Shown piece after piece: positions 46,511 to 58,927 of a stretch of DNA of 64,000 nt (its first letter is position 1; each line of letters begins with the position of its first letter). The stretch lies in contig CM044862.1 in NCBI GenBank assembly GCA_024500155.1, positions 42,108,001-42,172,000 on the forward strand. The letters run 5' to 3'. The notes under the pieces were generated by a model. That model had not been told where the DNA came from. It did not search any database and worked only from the letters and a program-made list of their open reading frames with translations. Made by a program: the position numbers and the translations under genes. The DNA is from Chenopodium formosanum (taxonomy: Eukaryota > Streptophyta > Magnoliopsida > Caryophyllales > Amaranthaceae).

Positions 46511-47667
46511 CTACATTTCAGGCTGCACACTCCCAAAGTAGATAGCAGATTTATCAGCATTAGCCTGTAAACCAGAACAATCCTCAAAAGCTTTCAAAGC
46601 TCTTACTAAGAGGGAGACAGACTTCTTATCAGCATAGGAAAATAACATCAAATCATCAGCAAAAATTAGGTGATTTAATCTTAAGGATTTGCATCTTTGG
46701 TGAAATCTGAAGCCTCTCTTTGCTCCAACTTTTTTAAGTAGTCTTGAAAGATACTCCATCATAATGACAAACACCAATGGTGACATAGGATCACCTTGCT
46801 TGATTCCTTTCTTACCCTTGAAAAAACCATTCAGACCACCATTTATCATAATAGAGAAAGAAGGGGAAGTAACACATTCCATGACCCAAGATATGAACTT
46901 GCTGGGGAAGTTTAAAGCCTACAGCATATCATGGATAAAGGACCAGTGCACAGAATCATATGTTTTCCTCAAATCCACCTTAATAGTACATCTAGGAGAC
47001 TTTCTCTTATTATTATACTCTTTTAACATATCCTGACACACTAAAATGTTGTCCAGAATAGATCTCCCAGCAATAAATGCACTTTGATTCTCACTAATTA
47101 AGCCAGGAAACAACTCTTTGAGTCTTTCACATAGCATCTTAGAAATGATCTTGTACAGCACATTACAACATGTAATTGGTCTAAATTGAGTGACTTTAGT
47201 AGCATTGTCCAATTTAGGAACCAGAGTCAAAGTAGTTGCATTTACCTATTTCAGCAGCTGACCATGCTCAAGAACCATAAAACTGCCTTACATACCTCAT
47301 TCTTCACCATTCCCCAAGCATTCTTGAAGAATTTGCTAGAAAAACCATCAGGGCCAGGAGCCTTGTCATCCTCAATACTCCAAACAACATTTCTTACATC
47401 ATCCTCAGTAAACTCTCTACAGATACTCAGATGTTGTTCATCATTCACAATAGGCCCAGCATCTATAACAGCTTGATGAACTTGTCTAGAAGGGGTCCCA
47501 CCAGTGCCTAACAACTCTTTATAGAAACTAATAAAAGCTTCAGCAATTTTATCAGGGTCCTGAATGATATCACCATTCTCAAGCTGAATGCTATACACAT
47601 TATTATGCATTCTTCTTTTCCTAATACAAGCATGAAAGTAAGAGGAATTAACATCACCATCTTTCAT
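46511..47667 (-). pseudogene. LINE-C ORF2 reverse transcriptase
   Basis: Polymerase blocks on the minus strand: DDKAPGPDGFSSKFFK, TLVPKLDNATKVTQFRPITC, NQSAFIAGRSILDNILVCQD, CTIKVDLRKTYDSVHWSF (catalytic Asp), KGIKQGDPMSPLVFVIMMEY and the active-site box FADD intact at 46652-46663 (LIFADDLMLF). Stops separate the blocks near 47250 and 46919. The palm catalytic residues that I can place are present. Confidence 0.92.
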
Positions 47668-48750
47668 CTAATGTAACTTTGCTTTCTGCTTCAAAAACTT
47701 CAGCTTTGCAGAATGAGCAGCTAAGAATCTTTCCCTGGCATCACTTTCCATTTGAATCAACTCCAAATTCTAAGGATCCTTGTTTAATTTAACACCTTGA
47801 GAGCTTCTTTTACCTTTGCTAAGTCAGCATCAGCTATAGCATCTGCACTCTCCACTGAAGAGAAGTTTGTCAAATTTAACACCTTGAGAGCTTCTTTTAC
47901 CTTTTGCAGCTTCCTTACAACAATGAACATATCAGTTCCTCTCACATCACTATTTCCAAGCCTGTTGAACATCTTCCTGGCATCCTGGAGCATCAATCCA
48001 CATATTAAAAAACTTGAAAGGTTTCTTAACATTCCCATTACACCCAAACATCCTCATAATACAAGGACAATGGTCCATTAAACCCTCAGGCAAGAAATCA
48101 GCTCTAAACTCCCTGCAGTTTTCAATCCATAGATCATTAACAAAGATCCTATCAATCTTTGTACAAACTCTGTCACTCCCTTGCTGTTTGTTATTCCAAG
48201 TAAAGAACTGACCCCCAACTTTAAAATCCATTAGACTATTTTGCCTAACACATTGTCTGAACTAGTCAATCTCAGCAAAAGTAACTGGGGAGCCAATTCT
48301 GTCCGCAGTATTCAGAACATTATTTAAATCACCCCCCAAAATCCATGGACCCATAATGTCCTTTTTTATCTCCCCAATCTGATGCCGCAACACCTCTCTT
48401 TCATCTGCAGTATTCAGCCCATAAACAACTATATACAAGAAAACAAACTTAGAAGCCTTGTGAACAACTTTCACATAGATTAACTGAGTTTCAACTCTAT
48501 CAATCTCAACCTGAAAGATATCAGGTAACCAAACAATCCAAATTCTCCCTCCAGGACGCTTACTTTAATTTGCAGTCACAGACCACTTACCACCAAAGCC
48601 AGTGAAGACCTTACCAAAATTACTAGCCTTCACTTTAGTCTCTAGGAGCCCAAACAAACCAATTCCTTGGTTCTTCAAAAACCAAAGAACATCACAAACT
48701 TTATTTAGTTTGTTAAGGCCCCTGAGATTCCAAAAACCCCAATTATCCAT
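47668..48750 (-). pseudogene. LINE-C ORF2 endonuclease and linker
   Basis: Starts MDNWGFWNLRGLNKLNK. Endonuclease motifs: WNLRGLN, GLLETKVK (Glu), VVYG, GGDLNNVL (GDFN is usual), and MDHCP in place of SDHSP, with the His kept. Stops at about 48564 (TAN*SKRP) and 48259 (EID*FRQC). The linker to the polymerase carries a repeated KVKEALKVLN phrase from a local duplication (47786-47817 and 47873-47904). Confidence 0.88.
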
Positions 48751-48779
48751 GGAGAGTGTATGAGCACTCCCCTATCTCC

Positions 48780-50205
48780 CAGTCACCAAACAGAACCCTC
48801 CCATCTGTTGTTTTGCAAACTGATCCCATAGAGCATTTATCCCCATCAGCTACTCCAGAAACAATATCTGGATCAACATCAACAACAAACTTATTCTTAT
48901 CCACTCTGATGCCTTGAGTTTATTCTGCCTGCTGATTTTGCTGAGCCTTAGGCATCCAAACCTTCCTTACCACAGGCTTCTTCTGCTACTTCTGCTTTTG
49001 TTGTTGATTCTTAGCAGGAGGCTTCTGAGACTTAACTCTGTGATTATGACAATCTCTATCTCCATGTCCCATACCTCTACAAACACTACAAATAATAGGC
49101 TTCCTTTCATATATCACTTTCTGCTTAACATCAACACCACATTCATCCTGAAACTCAATCTCATCAGGTAGCTCACCATTTATTTTAACCTTGACCATTA
49201 TCCTAGCATACTAAAGCAATTCCTTGGTAGCTGTGCTTCTATCAGTCTTAACTGGTTCCCCAATTAGCCCAACTATTTTCATTAAAGAAGATTGACCCCA
49301 GCATTTTAAATTTAAACCAGGCAATCTGACCCAAGTGGGTACTTCAAACACCTTCTCATTTCCCAGATCCAAACCCGGCTCCCACCTCTTCATCATTACA
49401 GGTCTACCATCAAACAAGAAAGGTGTAGAGTTCATCACCTTTTCCCTTCCTACCACTGTCTTGAATCGAACCAGAAAAACCCCATTATTCATAGCAGAGA
49501 TTCTATCAATTCCATATTTGCCCCAAATTCTTCGCACAAACCCACTCGTTACAGATAATGATGGTTTATTACACAGAACATAACAAACAATTGTTGATTT
49601 CCAAAACTCTATTTCAGGTAGAACATCTTCCCTAGTTAATTTTATTTTCACCTCTTTCCTATTATCCATTTTGCAGCGTGAATTACAATCAACTCCATTA
49701 CTACCAGCAAATTTAAACCCTCATCAATCGTATTCTTAAACATACTACTTCAGCTAATACCACCCGATTCATTAGGGATTGCAGAAACACGGGTTTCAAA
49801 AACTAGGTTCCGAAATTGGGAGTTCAAAAAGTTTTCCTCCAAATTAACATGAAAATCATTGCCTAACCCATCATGTTTAATCATCAACAATGGAGTCGGA
49901 TTAATAGACCTAGTACAAACATCAGAATCTACTGTTCCATTGAAATGCATAGGATTAGGGGTTCGAATTACCTGTAGCCATCAATTAAATTCTTCACTAT
50001 GCAGAGCCTTATCCTCCTCCGTCACCATTCTCACCGGAATCTCCTCAATCGCCTCCCCATCCAGCCAGCTTTCAACCGAAACATCATACATGGTCATACT
50101 CTGTTTTTGCTCATCGAGGTTCCTCGTTCTTGGCTTCGTTTTCTTCTTACCTTTCCATTTGGAGCCCAAGGACTTCTTCCCCTTTCCTTTCCTCCGTTTT
50201 TCCAT
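48780..50205 (-). pseudogene. LINE-C ORF1 (DUF4283-type with CCHC knuckle)
   Basis: Begins MEKRRKGKGKKSLGSKWK, a basic N-terminus. The central DUF4283-like domain includes RRIWGKYGIDRISAMNNGVF, RPVMMKRWEPGLDL and VPTWVRLPGLNLKCW. The knuckle CSVCRGMGHGDRDC keeps all four zinc ligands (CX2CX4HX4C). A Lys/Gln-rich tail follows. Stops occur at FN*WLQ, ELL*YARI, KQK*QKKP and QAE*TQGI. Three of these fall where Gln fits the surrounding sequence. Confidence 0.88.
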
Positions 50206-50315
50206 GGAAATCGGCTTCCAAAAAGCTTAAGAATCAAGTTGAAACTGGTGGGTATCTTTCTCTCTCTAGAGTTTTTTTTAATTTTTTTTCTTTTCCTGAT
50301 TTCATTTGTCTTTGA

Positions 50316-53300
50316 CCTTTATTTAAAAAGCTTTGATTGAATATGTTTGACTTTCATTTGATTTAAAAAGCTTTGTTTGGATTTGTTTAACTTTCCTATG
50401 ATTCAAAAATCTTTGTATTAATGTGTTTGATATTCATTTGATGTTATTATCTTTGTTGAATGCGTTTGACGTTAATTTGATTCAAAAAGCTTTGTATGTA
50501 TGTGTTTAAATTTCATTTGATGCAAAAAGCTTTGTTTCAATGTGTTTGACTTTCATTTGATTCAAAAAGATTTGTTTGAATGTGTTTGACTTTTGTTTGA
50601 TTCAAAAATCTTTTTTTGAATGTCTTTGACTTTCATTTGATTGAAAAAGCTTTGTTTAAATGTGTTTGTCTTTCCTTTGATTAAAAAAGATTTGCTTAAA
50701 TGGGTTTGACTTTCATATGATTCAATAAGCTTCGTTGAATGCTTTTGACTTTAATTCAATTCCAAAAGCTTTGTTTGAATGTCTTTCACTTCCATTCATT
50801 TCATAAAAGCTTTGTTTGAATGTGTATGACTTTCATTTGATTCAAAAAGCTTTGTTTAAATGTGTTTCACATTCATTTTAATTAAAAAGCTTTGTTTGAA
50901 TGTGTTTGACTTTCCTTTGATTCAAAAAGATATGTTTGAAGGTGTTTGACTTTCATGTTATTTAATTAGCTTCATTTGATGCTTTTGACTTTCATTGGAT
51001 TCTAAAAGCTTTGTTTGAATGTGTTTAACTTCCATTTGATTCAAAAACATTTGTGTTTGATTTTCATTTGATTCAGTTAGATTCAATGAATGCATTTGAC
51101 TATGCTCATTTTTGTTCGAATATGTTTTACAGTCATATGTTTTAAAAGGCTTTGTTTGAATGCGTTTGACTTTAATTTGATTCAATTAAATTTTTTTTAA
51201 TGCACTTGACTTTAATCGATTCAGAAATCTTTGTTTCAATTTGTTAGAATTTCATTTGATTAAAAAAGCTTTATTTGAATGTGTTTAACTTTCATTCATT
51301 TTAAAAAGCTTTGTTTCAATGTGTTTTACTTTCATTTGATTCAAAAAGCTTTGTTTAAATATGTTTGACATTCCTTTAGTTTAAAAAGATTTGTTTGAAT
51401 GTGTTTGACTTTCATTCGATTCAAAAAGCTTTGTTTGGATGTGTTTGACTTTCATATGATTCATAAAGCTTTGTTTGAATGTTTTTGACTTTCCTTTTAT
51501 TTAAAACGATTTGTTTCAATGTATTAGACTTTCATATTATTCAATTAGCTTCGTTAAATTCTTTTGACTTTCATTCGATTCAAAAAGCATTGTTCCAATG
51601 TGTTTAACTTTCCTTTGATTCAAAAAGCGTTTTTGAATGTTTATGACTTTCCTTTGATTCAAAAAGATTTGTTTGAATGTGTTTGACTTTTAAATGATTC
51701 ATTTAGCTTCGTTGAATACTTTTGACATTCATTCGATTCCAAAAGCTTTGTTTGAATGTGTTTGACTTTCATTTGGTTGAAATTTTTTTGTGTGAATGTG
51801 TTCAATTTTTATTTTATTTAAAAAGCTTTGTTTAATGTGTTTCACTTTCCTTTTATTCAAAAAGATTTGTTTGAATGTGTTTCACTTTCATATGATTCAA
51901 TTAACTTCATTGAACGATTTTGAATTTCATTCGATTCAAAAAGCATTATTTGAATGTGTTTGACTTTCATTTTATTCTAAAAGCTTTGTTTGAATGTTTT
52001 TGACTTTCCTTTGATTAAAAAATATTTGTTTGAATGTGTTTGATTTTCATATGATTCAATTAAGTTTATTGAATGGTTTAAAATTTCATTCGATTAAAAA
52101 AGCATTGTTTGAATGTGTTTAATTTTCATTTGATTTAAAAAGCTTTGTTCGAATATGCAATGTTTGACTTTCACTTGATTCAATTAGCTTCGTTGAATGC
52201 ATTTGACTTTCATTCGATTCTTTAATCTTTGTTCGAATGTGTTTAATTTTCATTTGATTCTAAAAGCTTTGTTTGAATGTGTTTGCCTTTCCTTTGATTC
52301 AAAAAGATTGTCTCAAATGGGTTTGACTTTTATATGATTCAACAAGCTTCATTGAATGATTTTGTCTTGTATTCGGTTCAAAAAGCTATGTATGACTATC
52401 TTTAACTTTCATTTGATTTAAAAAGTTTTATTTGAATGTGTTGACTTTCATTCAGTTCAAAAAGCTTTGTTTGAATGTATTTTACTTTCATTTGATTGTA
52501 AAAGCTTTAAATGAATGTGTTCGACTTTTGTTTGATTAAAATGATTTGTTTGAATGTGTTTGACTTTCATATGATACAATTAGCTTCGGTGAATGCTCTT
52601 GACTTTCATTAGATTCAAAAAGCTTTGTTTGAATGTGTTTAACACTCATTAGATTCAAAATGCTTTGTTTCAATGTGTTAGACTTTCATTTGATTTAATT
52701 AGCTTCATTGATTGAAATTGACTGTCATTCGTTTTAAAAATGTTTTTTTTGAACGTGAATGAATTTCATTTGATCCAAAAAGCTTTGTTTGAAAGTGTCT
52801 GACTTTCATTCCATATAAAAAGCTTTGTTTAAATGTGTTTAACTTTCCTTTGATTCAAAAAGATTTGTTTGAATTTGATTGAATTTCATATAATTCAATT
52901 AGTTTCGTTGAATGGTTTTGACATTCTTCCATTCAAAAAGCTTTGCTTGAATGTGTTTAACTTCAATTTGATCAAAAACCTTTGTTTGAATGTGTTTGAC
53001 TTTCATTTGATTCAATTAGCTTCGTTGAATGCATTTGATTTTTATTCGATTTAAAAAGATTTGGTTGAATTTGTTAGGATTTCATTTTATTCAAAAGGCT
53101 TTGTTATAATGTGTTTGACTTTCATTTGTTTCAAAAAGTTTTGTTTTAATGTGTTTGAATTTTTTTTTTTATTTAAACAGCTTTGCTTGAATATGTTTGA
53201 CTTTCATTTGATTCTAAAATCTTTGATTGAATTTGTTTGACTTTCATTTGATTAAAAAACTTTGTATTAATGTGTTTGACATTCATTTGATTTAATGATC

Positions 53301-55768
53301 TTTGTTGAATGCGTTTGACTTTAATTTGATTCAAAAAGCTTTGTTTAAATGTGTTTGACTTTCTTTTGATTCAAAAAGCTTTGTTTAAATGTGTTTGACT
53401 TTCATTTGATGCAAAAAGCTTTGTTTGAATGTGTTTGACTTTCATTTGATTCATAAAGCTTTGTTTGAATGTGTTTGACTATCAATTGATTCAAAAAGCT
53501 TTGTTTGACTGTGTTTGCCTTTTCTTTGATTCAAAAAGATTTGCTTAAATGGGTTTGACTTTCATATGATTCATTAATCTTCGTTGAATGCTTTTGATTT
53601 TTATTCGATTCAAAAATCTTTGTTTGAATTTGTTTCACTTTCATTCGATTCATAAAAGCTTTGTTTGAACGTGTATGATTTTTATTTGATTCAAAAGGCT
53701 TTGTTTAAATGTGTTTTACTTTCATTTTATTCAAAAAATTTTGTTTTAATGTGTTTAACTTTCCTTTCATTCAAAAAGATATGTTTGAATGTGTTTAATA
53801 TTCATGTGATTTAATTAGCTTCGTTGAATGCTTTGGACTTTCATTCGATTCTAAAAGCCTTATTTGAATGTGTTTAACTTCCATTTGATTCAAAAAGGTT
53901 TGTGTTTGACTTTTATTTGATTCAGTTAAATTCAATGAATGCAATTGACTATGCTAATTTTTGTTCGAATATGTTTAATTGTCATATGATTCAAAAGGTT
54001 TTGTTTAAATGCAATTGACTTTCATTTGATTTAATTAACTTTGTTTAATTCACTTGTCTTTCATTCGATTAAGAAATCTTTGTTTGAATTTGTTAGAATT
54101 TCATTTGAATCAAAGAGCTATGTTTGAATGTGTTTAACTTTCATTCGATTCAGAAAACTTTGTTTGAATGTGTTTTACTTTCATTTGATTAAAAAAGCTT
54201 TGTTTGAATGTGTTTTACTTTCCTTTATTTTAAAAAGATTTGTTTGAATGTGTTTGACTTTCATTCGATTCAAAAAGCTTTATTTGGATGTGTTTGACTA
54301 TCATTTCATTCATAAAGCTTTGCATGAATGTTTTTGACTTTCCTTTAATTTAAAAAGATTTGTTTCACTGTATTTGACTTTCATATTATTCAATTAGATG
54401 CGTTGTATGCTTTTGACTTTCAGTCGATTCAAAAAGCATTGTTTCAACGTGTTTGACTTTCCTTTAATTCAAATAGATTTGTTTGAGTGTGTTTGACTTT
54501 CAAATGATTCATTTAGCTTCGTTGAATACATTTGACTTTTATTTGATTCCCAAAGCTTTGTTTGAATGTGTTTGACTTTCATATGGTTGAAATTTTTTTG
54601 TTTGAATGTCTTTGACTTTCATTTTATTCAAAAAGCTTTGTTTGAATGTGTTTGACTTTCATTTGATAATAAAAGCTATGTTTGAATGTGTTTGACTTTC
54701 CTATGGTTCAAAAATATTTCTTTGAATGTGTTTGACTTTCATATAATTTAATTAGCTTTGTTGAATGCTTTTTACTTTCACTTGATTTAAAAAGATTTGT
54801 TTGAATGTTTTTAAATTTCATTTGATTCAAAAAGCTTTGTTTAGATGTGTTTGACTTTCATTCGATTCAAAAACCTTTGTTTGAATGAGTTTAACTTTCA
54901 TTTTATTTTAAAAGCTTTGTTTGAATGTGTTTCACTTTCCTTTGATTCAAAATTATTTTATTGAATGTGTTTGACTTTCATATGATTTAATTAACTTCAT
55001 TGAATGATTTTGAATTTCATTCGATTTAAAAAGCATTGTTTGAATGTGTTTGACTTTCATTTTATTCATAAAGCATTGTTTGAATGTGTTTGACTTTCCT
55101 TTGATTCAAAAAGATTTGTTTGAATGTGTTTGACTTTCATATGATTCAATTAGCTTCGTTGAATGCTTTTGACTTTCACTCGATTCAAAAAGCATTGTTT
55201 CAATGTGGTTAACTTTCCTTTGATTTTAAAAGCTTTTTTGAATGTGTTTGACTTTCTTTTGATTCAAAACGATTTGTTTGAATGTGTTTGACTTTCAAAT
55301 GATTCATTTAGCTTCGTAGAATACTTTTGACTTTCATTTTAATCAAAAAATCTTTGTTTGAATGTGTTTGACTTTTATTTGATACAAAAAGCTTTGTTGG
55401 AATGTGTTTGACTTTGCTTTGATTCAAAAATATTTGTTTGAATGTGTTTGACTTTCATATGATTTAATTAGCCTCGTTGAATGCTTTTTACTTTCACTTG
55501 TTTTAAAAAGCTTGGTTTGAATGTTTTTAAATTTCATTTGATTCAAAAAGCCTTGTTTAAATGTGTTTGACATTCATTGTATTTTCAAAGCTTTGTTTGA
55601 ATGTGTTTCACTTTCCCTTGATTCGGAAAGATTTGTTTGAATGTTTTTGTCTTTCATGTGATTTAATTAACTTCATTGAATGATTTTGAATTTCATTCGA
55701 TTAAAAAGGCATTGTTTGAATGTGTTTGACTTTCTTTTTATTCATAAAGCTTTGTGTGAATGATTATG
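50316..55768 (+). repeat. Satellite array, right + strand block
   Basis: 5.4 kb of the same 40-bp satellite, same orientation as the main block, uninterrupted. It ends abruptly at about 55763-55768 (GTGAATGATTATG) where unrelated retroelement sequence begins with TTGCTTGAT. Confidence 0.96.
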
Positions 55769-56288
55769 TTGCTTGATATATATTTATTGTTATTTCTTGA
55801 TCACATTTTTTATGCATGTTTAAAGGGAATTTGGTACATGTAATCATGCTTAATAAGATAATTAATAATCTTGTTTAGGGTTAATTTGATTATAATTCAA
55901 GTGATCGCCAATAATAGTTTTATTTGTGCATTAATATTCAACCATCATAGATAAACAGGTTTAGGGGTAAACCTAATGATTGCATGTTAGTCAGAAAGTG
56001 CACATGAATACGATCAAAATAAAGTAGAGGCCTATTATTAGGGCAGGTTCAATCTCTTTTAGGTTGGAATTGTACATTCATCCTCGAACTACAAATCATG
56101 GTTCCAACCCTATTGGAGTTGACGATCTCCCGAATCGTTAAGGGGTGTAACCTTCACCCTGTGAACGGTATACAAGTTCCTAAAACTTGTTAGCGACTGT
56201 TTTGCTCTAGCTTCCTTCCCTTTGGACGCCACCGTACTTTAGTGTATAATCACAGTGGGGTTCAAGTTTATGGTAATGCTTGAAATAC
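55769..56288 (+). repeat. Tat/Ogre-like LTR 3' part, copy 1
   Basis: This segment of about 520 bp is repeated at 56759-57275 with roughly 10% differences by eye. It starts TTGCTTGAT directly after satellite. It contains CATGTTAGTCAGAAAG and GATCTCCCGAATC, and near its end a degraded primer-site motif, TTAGCGACTG (near 56191). It joins the spacer without a break. Confidence 0.7.
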
Positions 56289-56758
56289 AGGTCCCAAATC
56301 TCTCTTTCAATTATATAATTTAATTTTTTGTTTTATTATTTTCCTTGAAGTTACTAACGTGTGTATTTTGTTATTAGAAAGGGATACGAGGCATGCAAGT
56401 AAGTACTTTAATGGTTTAATTGATATTATGATTTAAAAATCATGCTTAGATTGTTATTTTGATTCCTAGTATCATGTTAGGATGTTTAATTGCTTCCTAG
56501 TATCATGTTTAGGGTAAAGAATAAGTTCCTTAAATCAAGTATGATTGTTATGATTCTTCCTATTTTATTCCTAATATTCATGATAGTATCATGTTAGGGT
56601 TAAAGCTTTGATTTTTCTTGTTTAGTGACATGCAAGGGCTTGTTATTAATCTTGTTAGTATCATGCCTAGGATTTTGCTATTATTATACTTTAACATGAT
56701 TATTTAAATTATTATGATTGTTATTTTAATTATGATCATAATTATTTTGATGATGATG
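56289..56758 (+). repeat. LTR spacer segment; inverted copy at 60309-60780
   Basis: AT-rich segment with several CCTAGTATCATG(T) phrases. The reverse complement of 60309-60780 matches it from the GGTCCC at 56289 to the GATGATGATG at its end. It is followed directly by TTGCTTGAT of copy 2 with no satellite, so this is the empty form of the junction. Confidence 0.75.
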
Positions 56759-57275
56759 TTGCTTGATTATATATATTGTTATTGCTTGATCACGCCTTTT
56801 ATGCATGCTTAAAGGGAATTGGTACTTGTAATCACGGTTAATAAGATAATCAATAATCTTGTTTAAGGTTAATTTTATTGTAATTCAAGTGATCGACAAT
56901 AATAGATCTATTTGTGCATTATATTCAACAAACATAGATAAACATGTTTAGGGTTAATCCTATTGGTTGCATGTTAGTCAGAAAGCGCACATGAATACGA
57001 TCAAAATAAAGTAGAGGCCTATTATTAGGCTAGGTTCAATTTCTTTTAGGTTGGATTTGTACCTTCATCCCCGAACTACCAATCATGGTTCCAGACCTAT
57101 TGGAGTTGACGATCTCCTGGATCCTTAAGGGGTGTAACCTTCACTTCGTGAACGGTTTACAAGTTTCTAAAACTTGTTGGCGACTCTTTTGCTCTATCTT
57201 TTTTCCCTTTGGACGCCACCGTACTTTAGTGTATGATCACAGTGAGGTTCAAGCTAGGGGTAATGCTTGAAATAT
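56759..57275 (+). repeat. Tat/Ogre-like LTR 3' part, copy 2
   Basis: Second copy of the 55769-56288 segment, offset 990 bp. It ends by joining integrase coding sequence at 57276, so the leader, gag, protease and polymerase regions are deleted. Confidence 0.7.
57178..57186 (+). other. Primer-binding-site-like motif, tRNA-Arg type
   Basis: TGGCGACTC matches the 3' end of plant tRNA-Arg (GAGTCGCCA), the primer reported for Ogre/Tat gypsy elements. The sequence after it (TTTTGCT) departs from the longer usual match. It suggests that the sequence to its left is the end of an LTR. Confidence 0.5.
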
Positions 57276-57810
57276 TCCCTACAATGGGGCATGGACATTG
57301 TAGGCCTATATACGACTGCTCCAGGCGGCAGGCGTTATATCTTAGTGATCGTGGATTACTTCCCCAAATGGGTAGAGGCAGAGGCAGTAAAAAACATCAA
57401 GACAAAGGACGTTATTTCCTTCATCTTGAAGAATATCATCACTCGTTTCGGGGTGCCTATGTCTATGATTTTTAACAATGGTCCTCAGTTTGAGACCCCT
57501 CACCTGAAGAATTGATTGGGAGATTAAGGGATCTCCAATTATTTTACATCAGTCGGTTGACCCCAAGCAAAAGGCCAAGTTGAAGCCTTCTACAAGTCAA
57601 TCTCAGACGTTATAAAAAAGAAAATTGAGAGAGCTGGCGGCCTATGGGCGGATGAGTTACCACACGTCCTATGGGCCATTAGAAGAATATCAAAAGGAGC
57701 GATTGGAGAAACCCCATTCTTCATGGTGGACGCGGCAGAAGCTGTCTTGCCTATTGAACACTATGAGTCGACTCTTCGGAAGGACCATGCTCACAGATAA
57801 CGCCCAAGAT
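57276..57810 (+). pseudogene. Ty3/gypsy integrase fragment
   Basis: Plus strand. The first frame has WGMDIVGLYTTAPGGRRYIL (first catalytic Asp), VDYFPKWVEAEAVKNIKTKD and FGVPMSMIFNNGPQF, where the second catalytic Asp of the usual DNGPQF is Asn. After a frameshift near 57515 the match resumes: YFTSVG*PQAKGQVEAFYKS (catalytic Glu kept, a stop in place of the usual His), then LWADELPHVLWAIRR and IGETPFFMVDAAEAVLPIE. It ends at a stop near 57798. The sequence style is that of plant gypsy elements of the Tat group. It is a truncated remnant. Confidence 0.9.
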
Positions 57811-58927
57811 AGGACCTGACTACACCAAAACAGTCGACCTAAAATCTATCCATAAGCCAAGTTAAGAACTTAGTAGCTAAAATAATGTCCAAGTGACGAG
57901 AGGCCAATGGCCGGATGATAAACTAAGTTTTTAACTTAGCAGCTTATTATCTTCTACTTAAAGCTAAGTCAATGACTTAGTGGCTATTTAATTTTTAAAA
58001 TAAGGCCAATGGCCGGATGGACATTATTTAAACTACCGTCTGCTCCAACATGAGTACGACTATCTGCTCCAACATGAGTCAGGCAACCGGCGACGTCCAT
58101 TCGGGCGAATTCGTTGAGGATAAGCATCACCCATTTAGGTAGCACATTGCTCTACGAAAACAACAAGTGGCCCTACCGAATGCGCTAAAGCAGCGCTCAT
58201 AGTCATTAGATTTAATCTAACTTAAAATCTAAATAGTACCTAGTCTTCCAGCTGTTCTAGTACAAACGGATGACAACTACTGTTTCAGGATTAGAGGCTA
58301 CCTTACCGCCTGTCCTTGTTATGGGGCAAGGTTGGCGGACCAATTCGTTCTTAATTAAATTGTTAAGTTAAAAGACTTAGAAATTTTTTCATACTTCTCG
58401 AGGCCTTTGGCCGGATGCATTTACAGAACCATTTGCTCTATATGGCCGTCTGCCACTTGGTTTGCGGCAATAACCATAGTGATTGATTGACTCATAAACC
58501 ATTCATACTCTTTAAAGTATAAAAAATTTCTAAGTCAATCAATCCATGCAACTGAAACCAAGCGACATCCAGCCAGGGGCAAGAACATTCGCATACTATA
58601 TAGGTTAAAATACTTAGCCAAAATTCTATGCATGAAATTAGAATGCTTTGAAAATTTTTAAAGCATGAGCACCAACATGAATAAAACCGGTCAAATGACC
58701 GGATGTTGCTTCAATAAATTGAACAACCGCCAAAATAGACGACTGTAATTGACAACTGGAAGAGCAAGAAATTGTTAAATTACCCGACCCCTTGGTCGGT
58801 AAAGGTACATTGAATACTCAGCACGCAGGGCGGAAAAGCAGAATACTTGACGATTCGGTCGCAGAAGAAGAAATATAAAAGCTTAAGTAGTATGTAACTC
58901 TCCCGAGGGAACAAAAAATCCCGAAAT
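57811..58927. other. Unclassified retroelement-like sequence with GGCCGGATG repeats
   Basis: No coding frame of note. The phrase GGCCAATGGCCGGATG or a close form recurs at 57903, 58004 and 58403, with a weaker copy at 58696. CTGCTCCAACATGAGT is repeated at 58041 and 58070. The segment ends where inverted satellite begins. It may be the 3' UTR or LTR of a gypsy element, but I cannot confirm that. Confidence 0.45.

Larger units (their letters stand above)
45029..50300 (-). mobile_element. LINE-C: second-family L1-type LINE, near full length
   Basis: Minus orientation with a long poly-A tail (poly-T about 45029-45051), 3' UTR, ORF2 and ORF1, roughly 5.3 kb. The proteins are clearly related to, but distinct from, the LINE-A/B family. 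The right end lies between the ORF1 start (50205) and resumed satellite at about 50316. I could not identify a confident target duplication. Many stops break both frames. Confidence 0.9.

Noticed and set aside
45029..50300. Target duplication for LINE-C
   Set aside because: Short AT-rich matches around the ends (such as TTATTTAAA-like words) are common in the satellite and not convincing.
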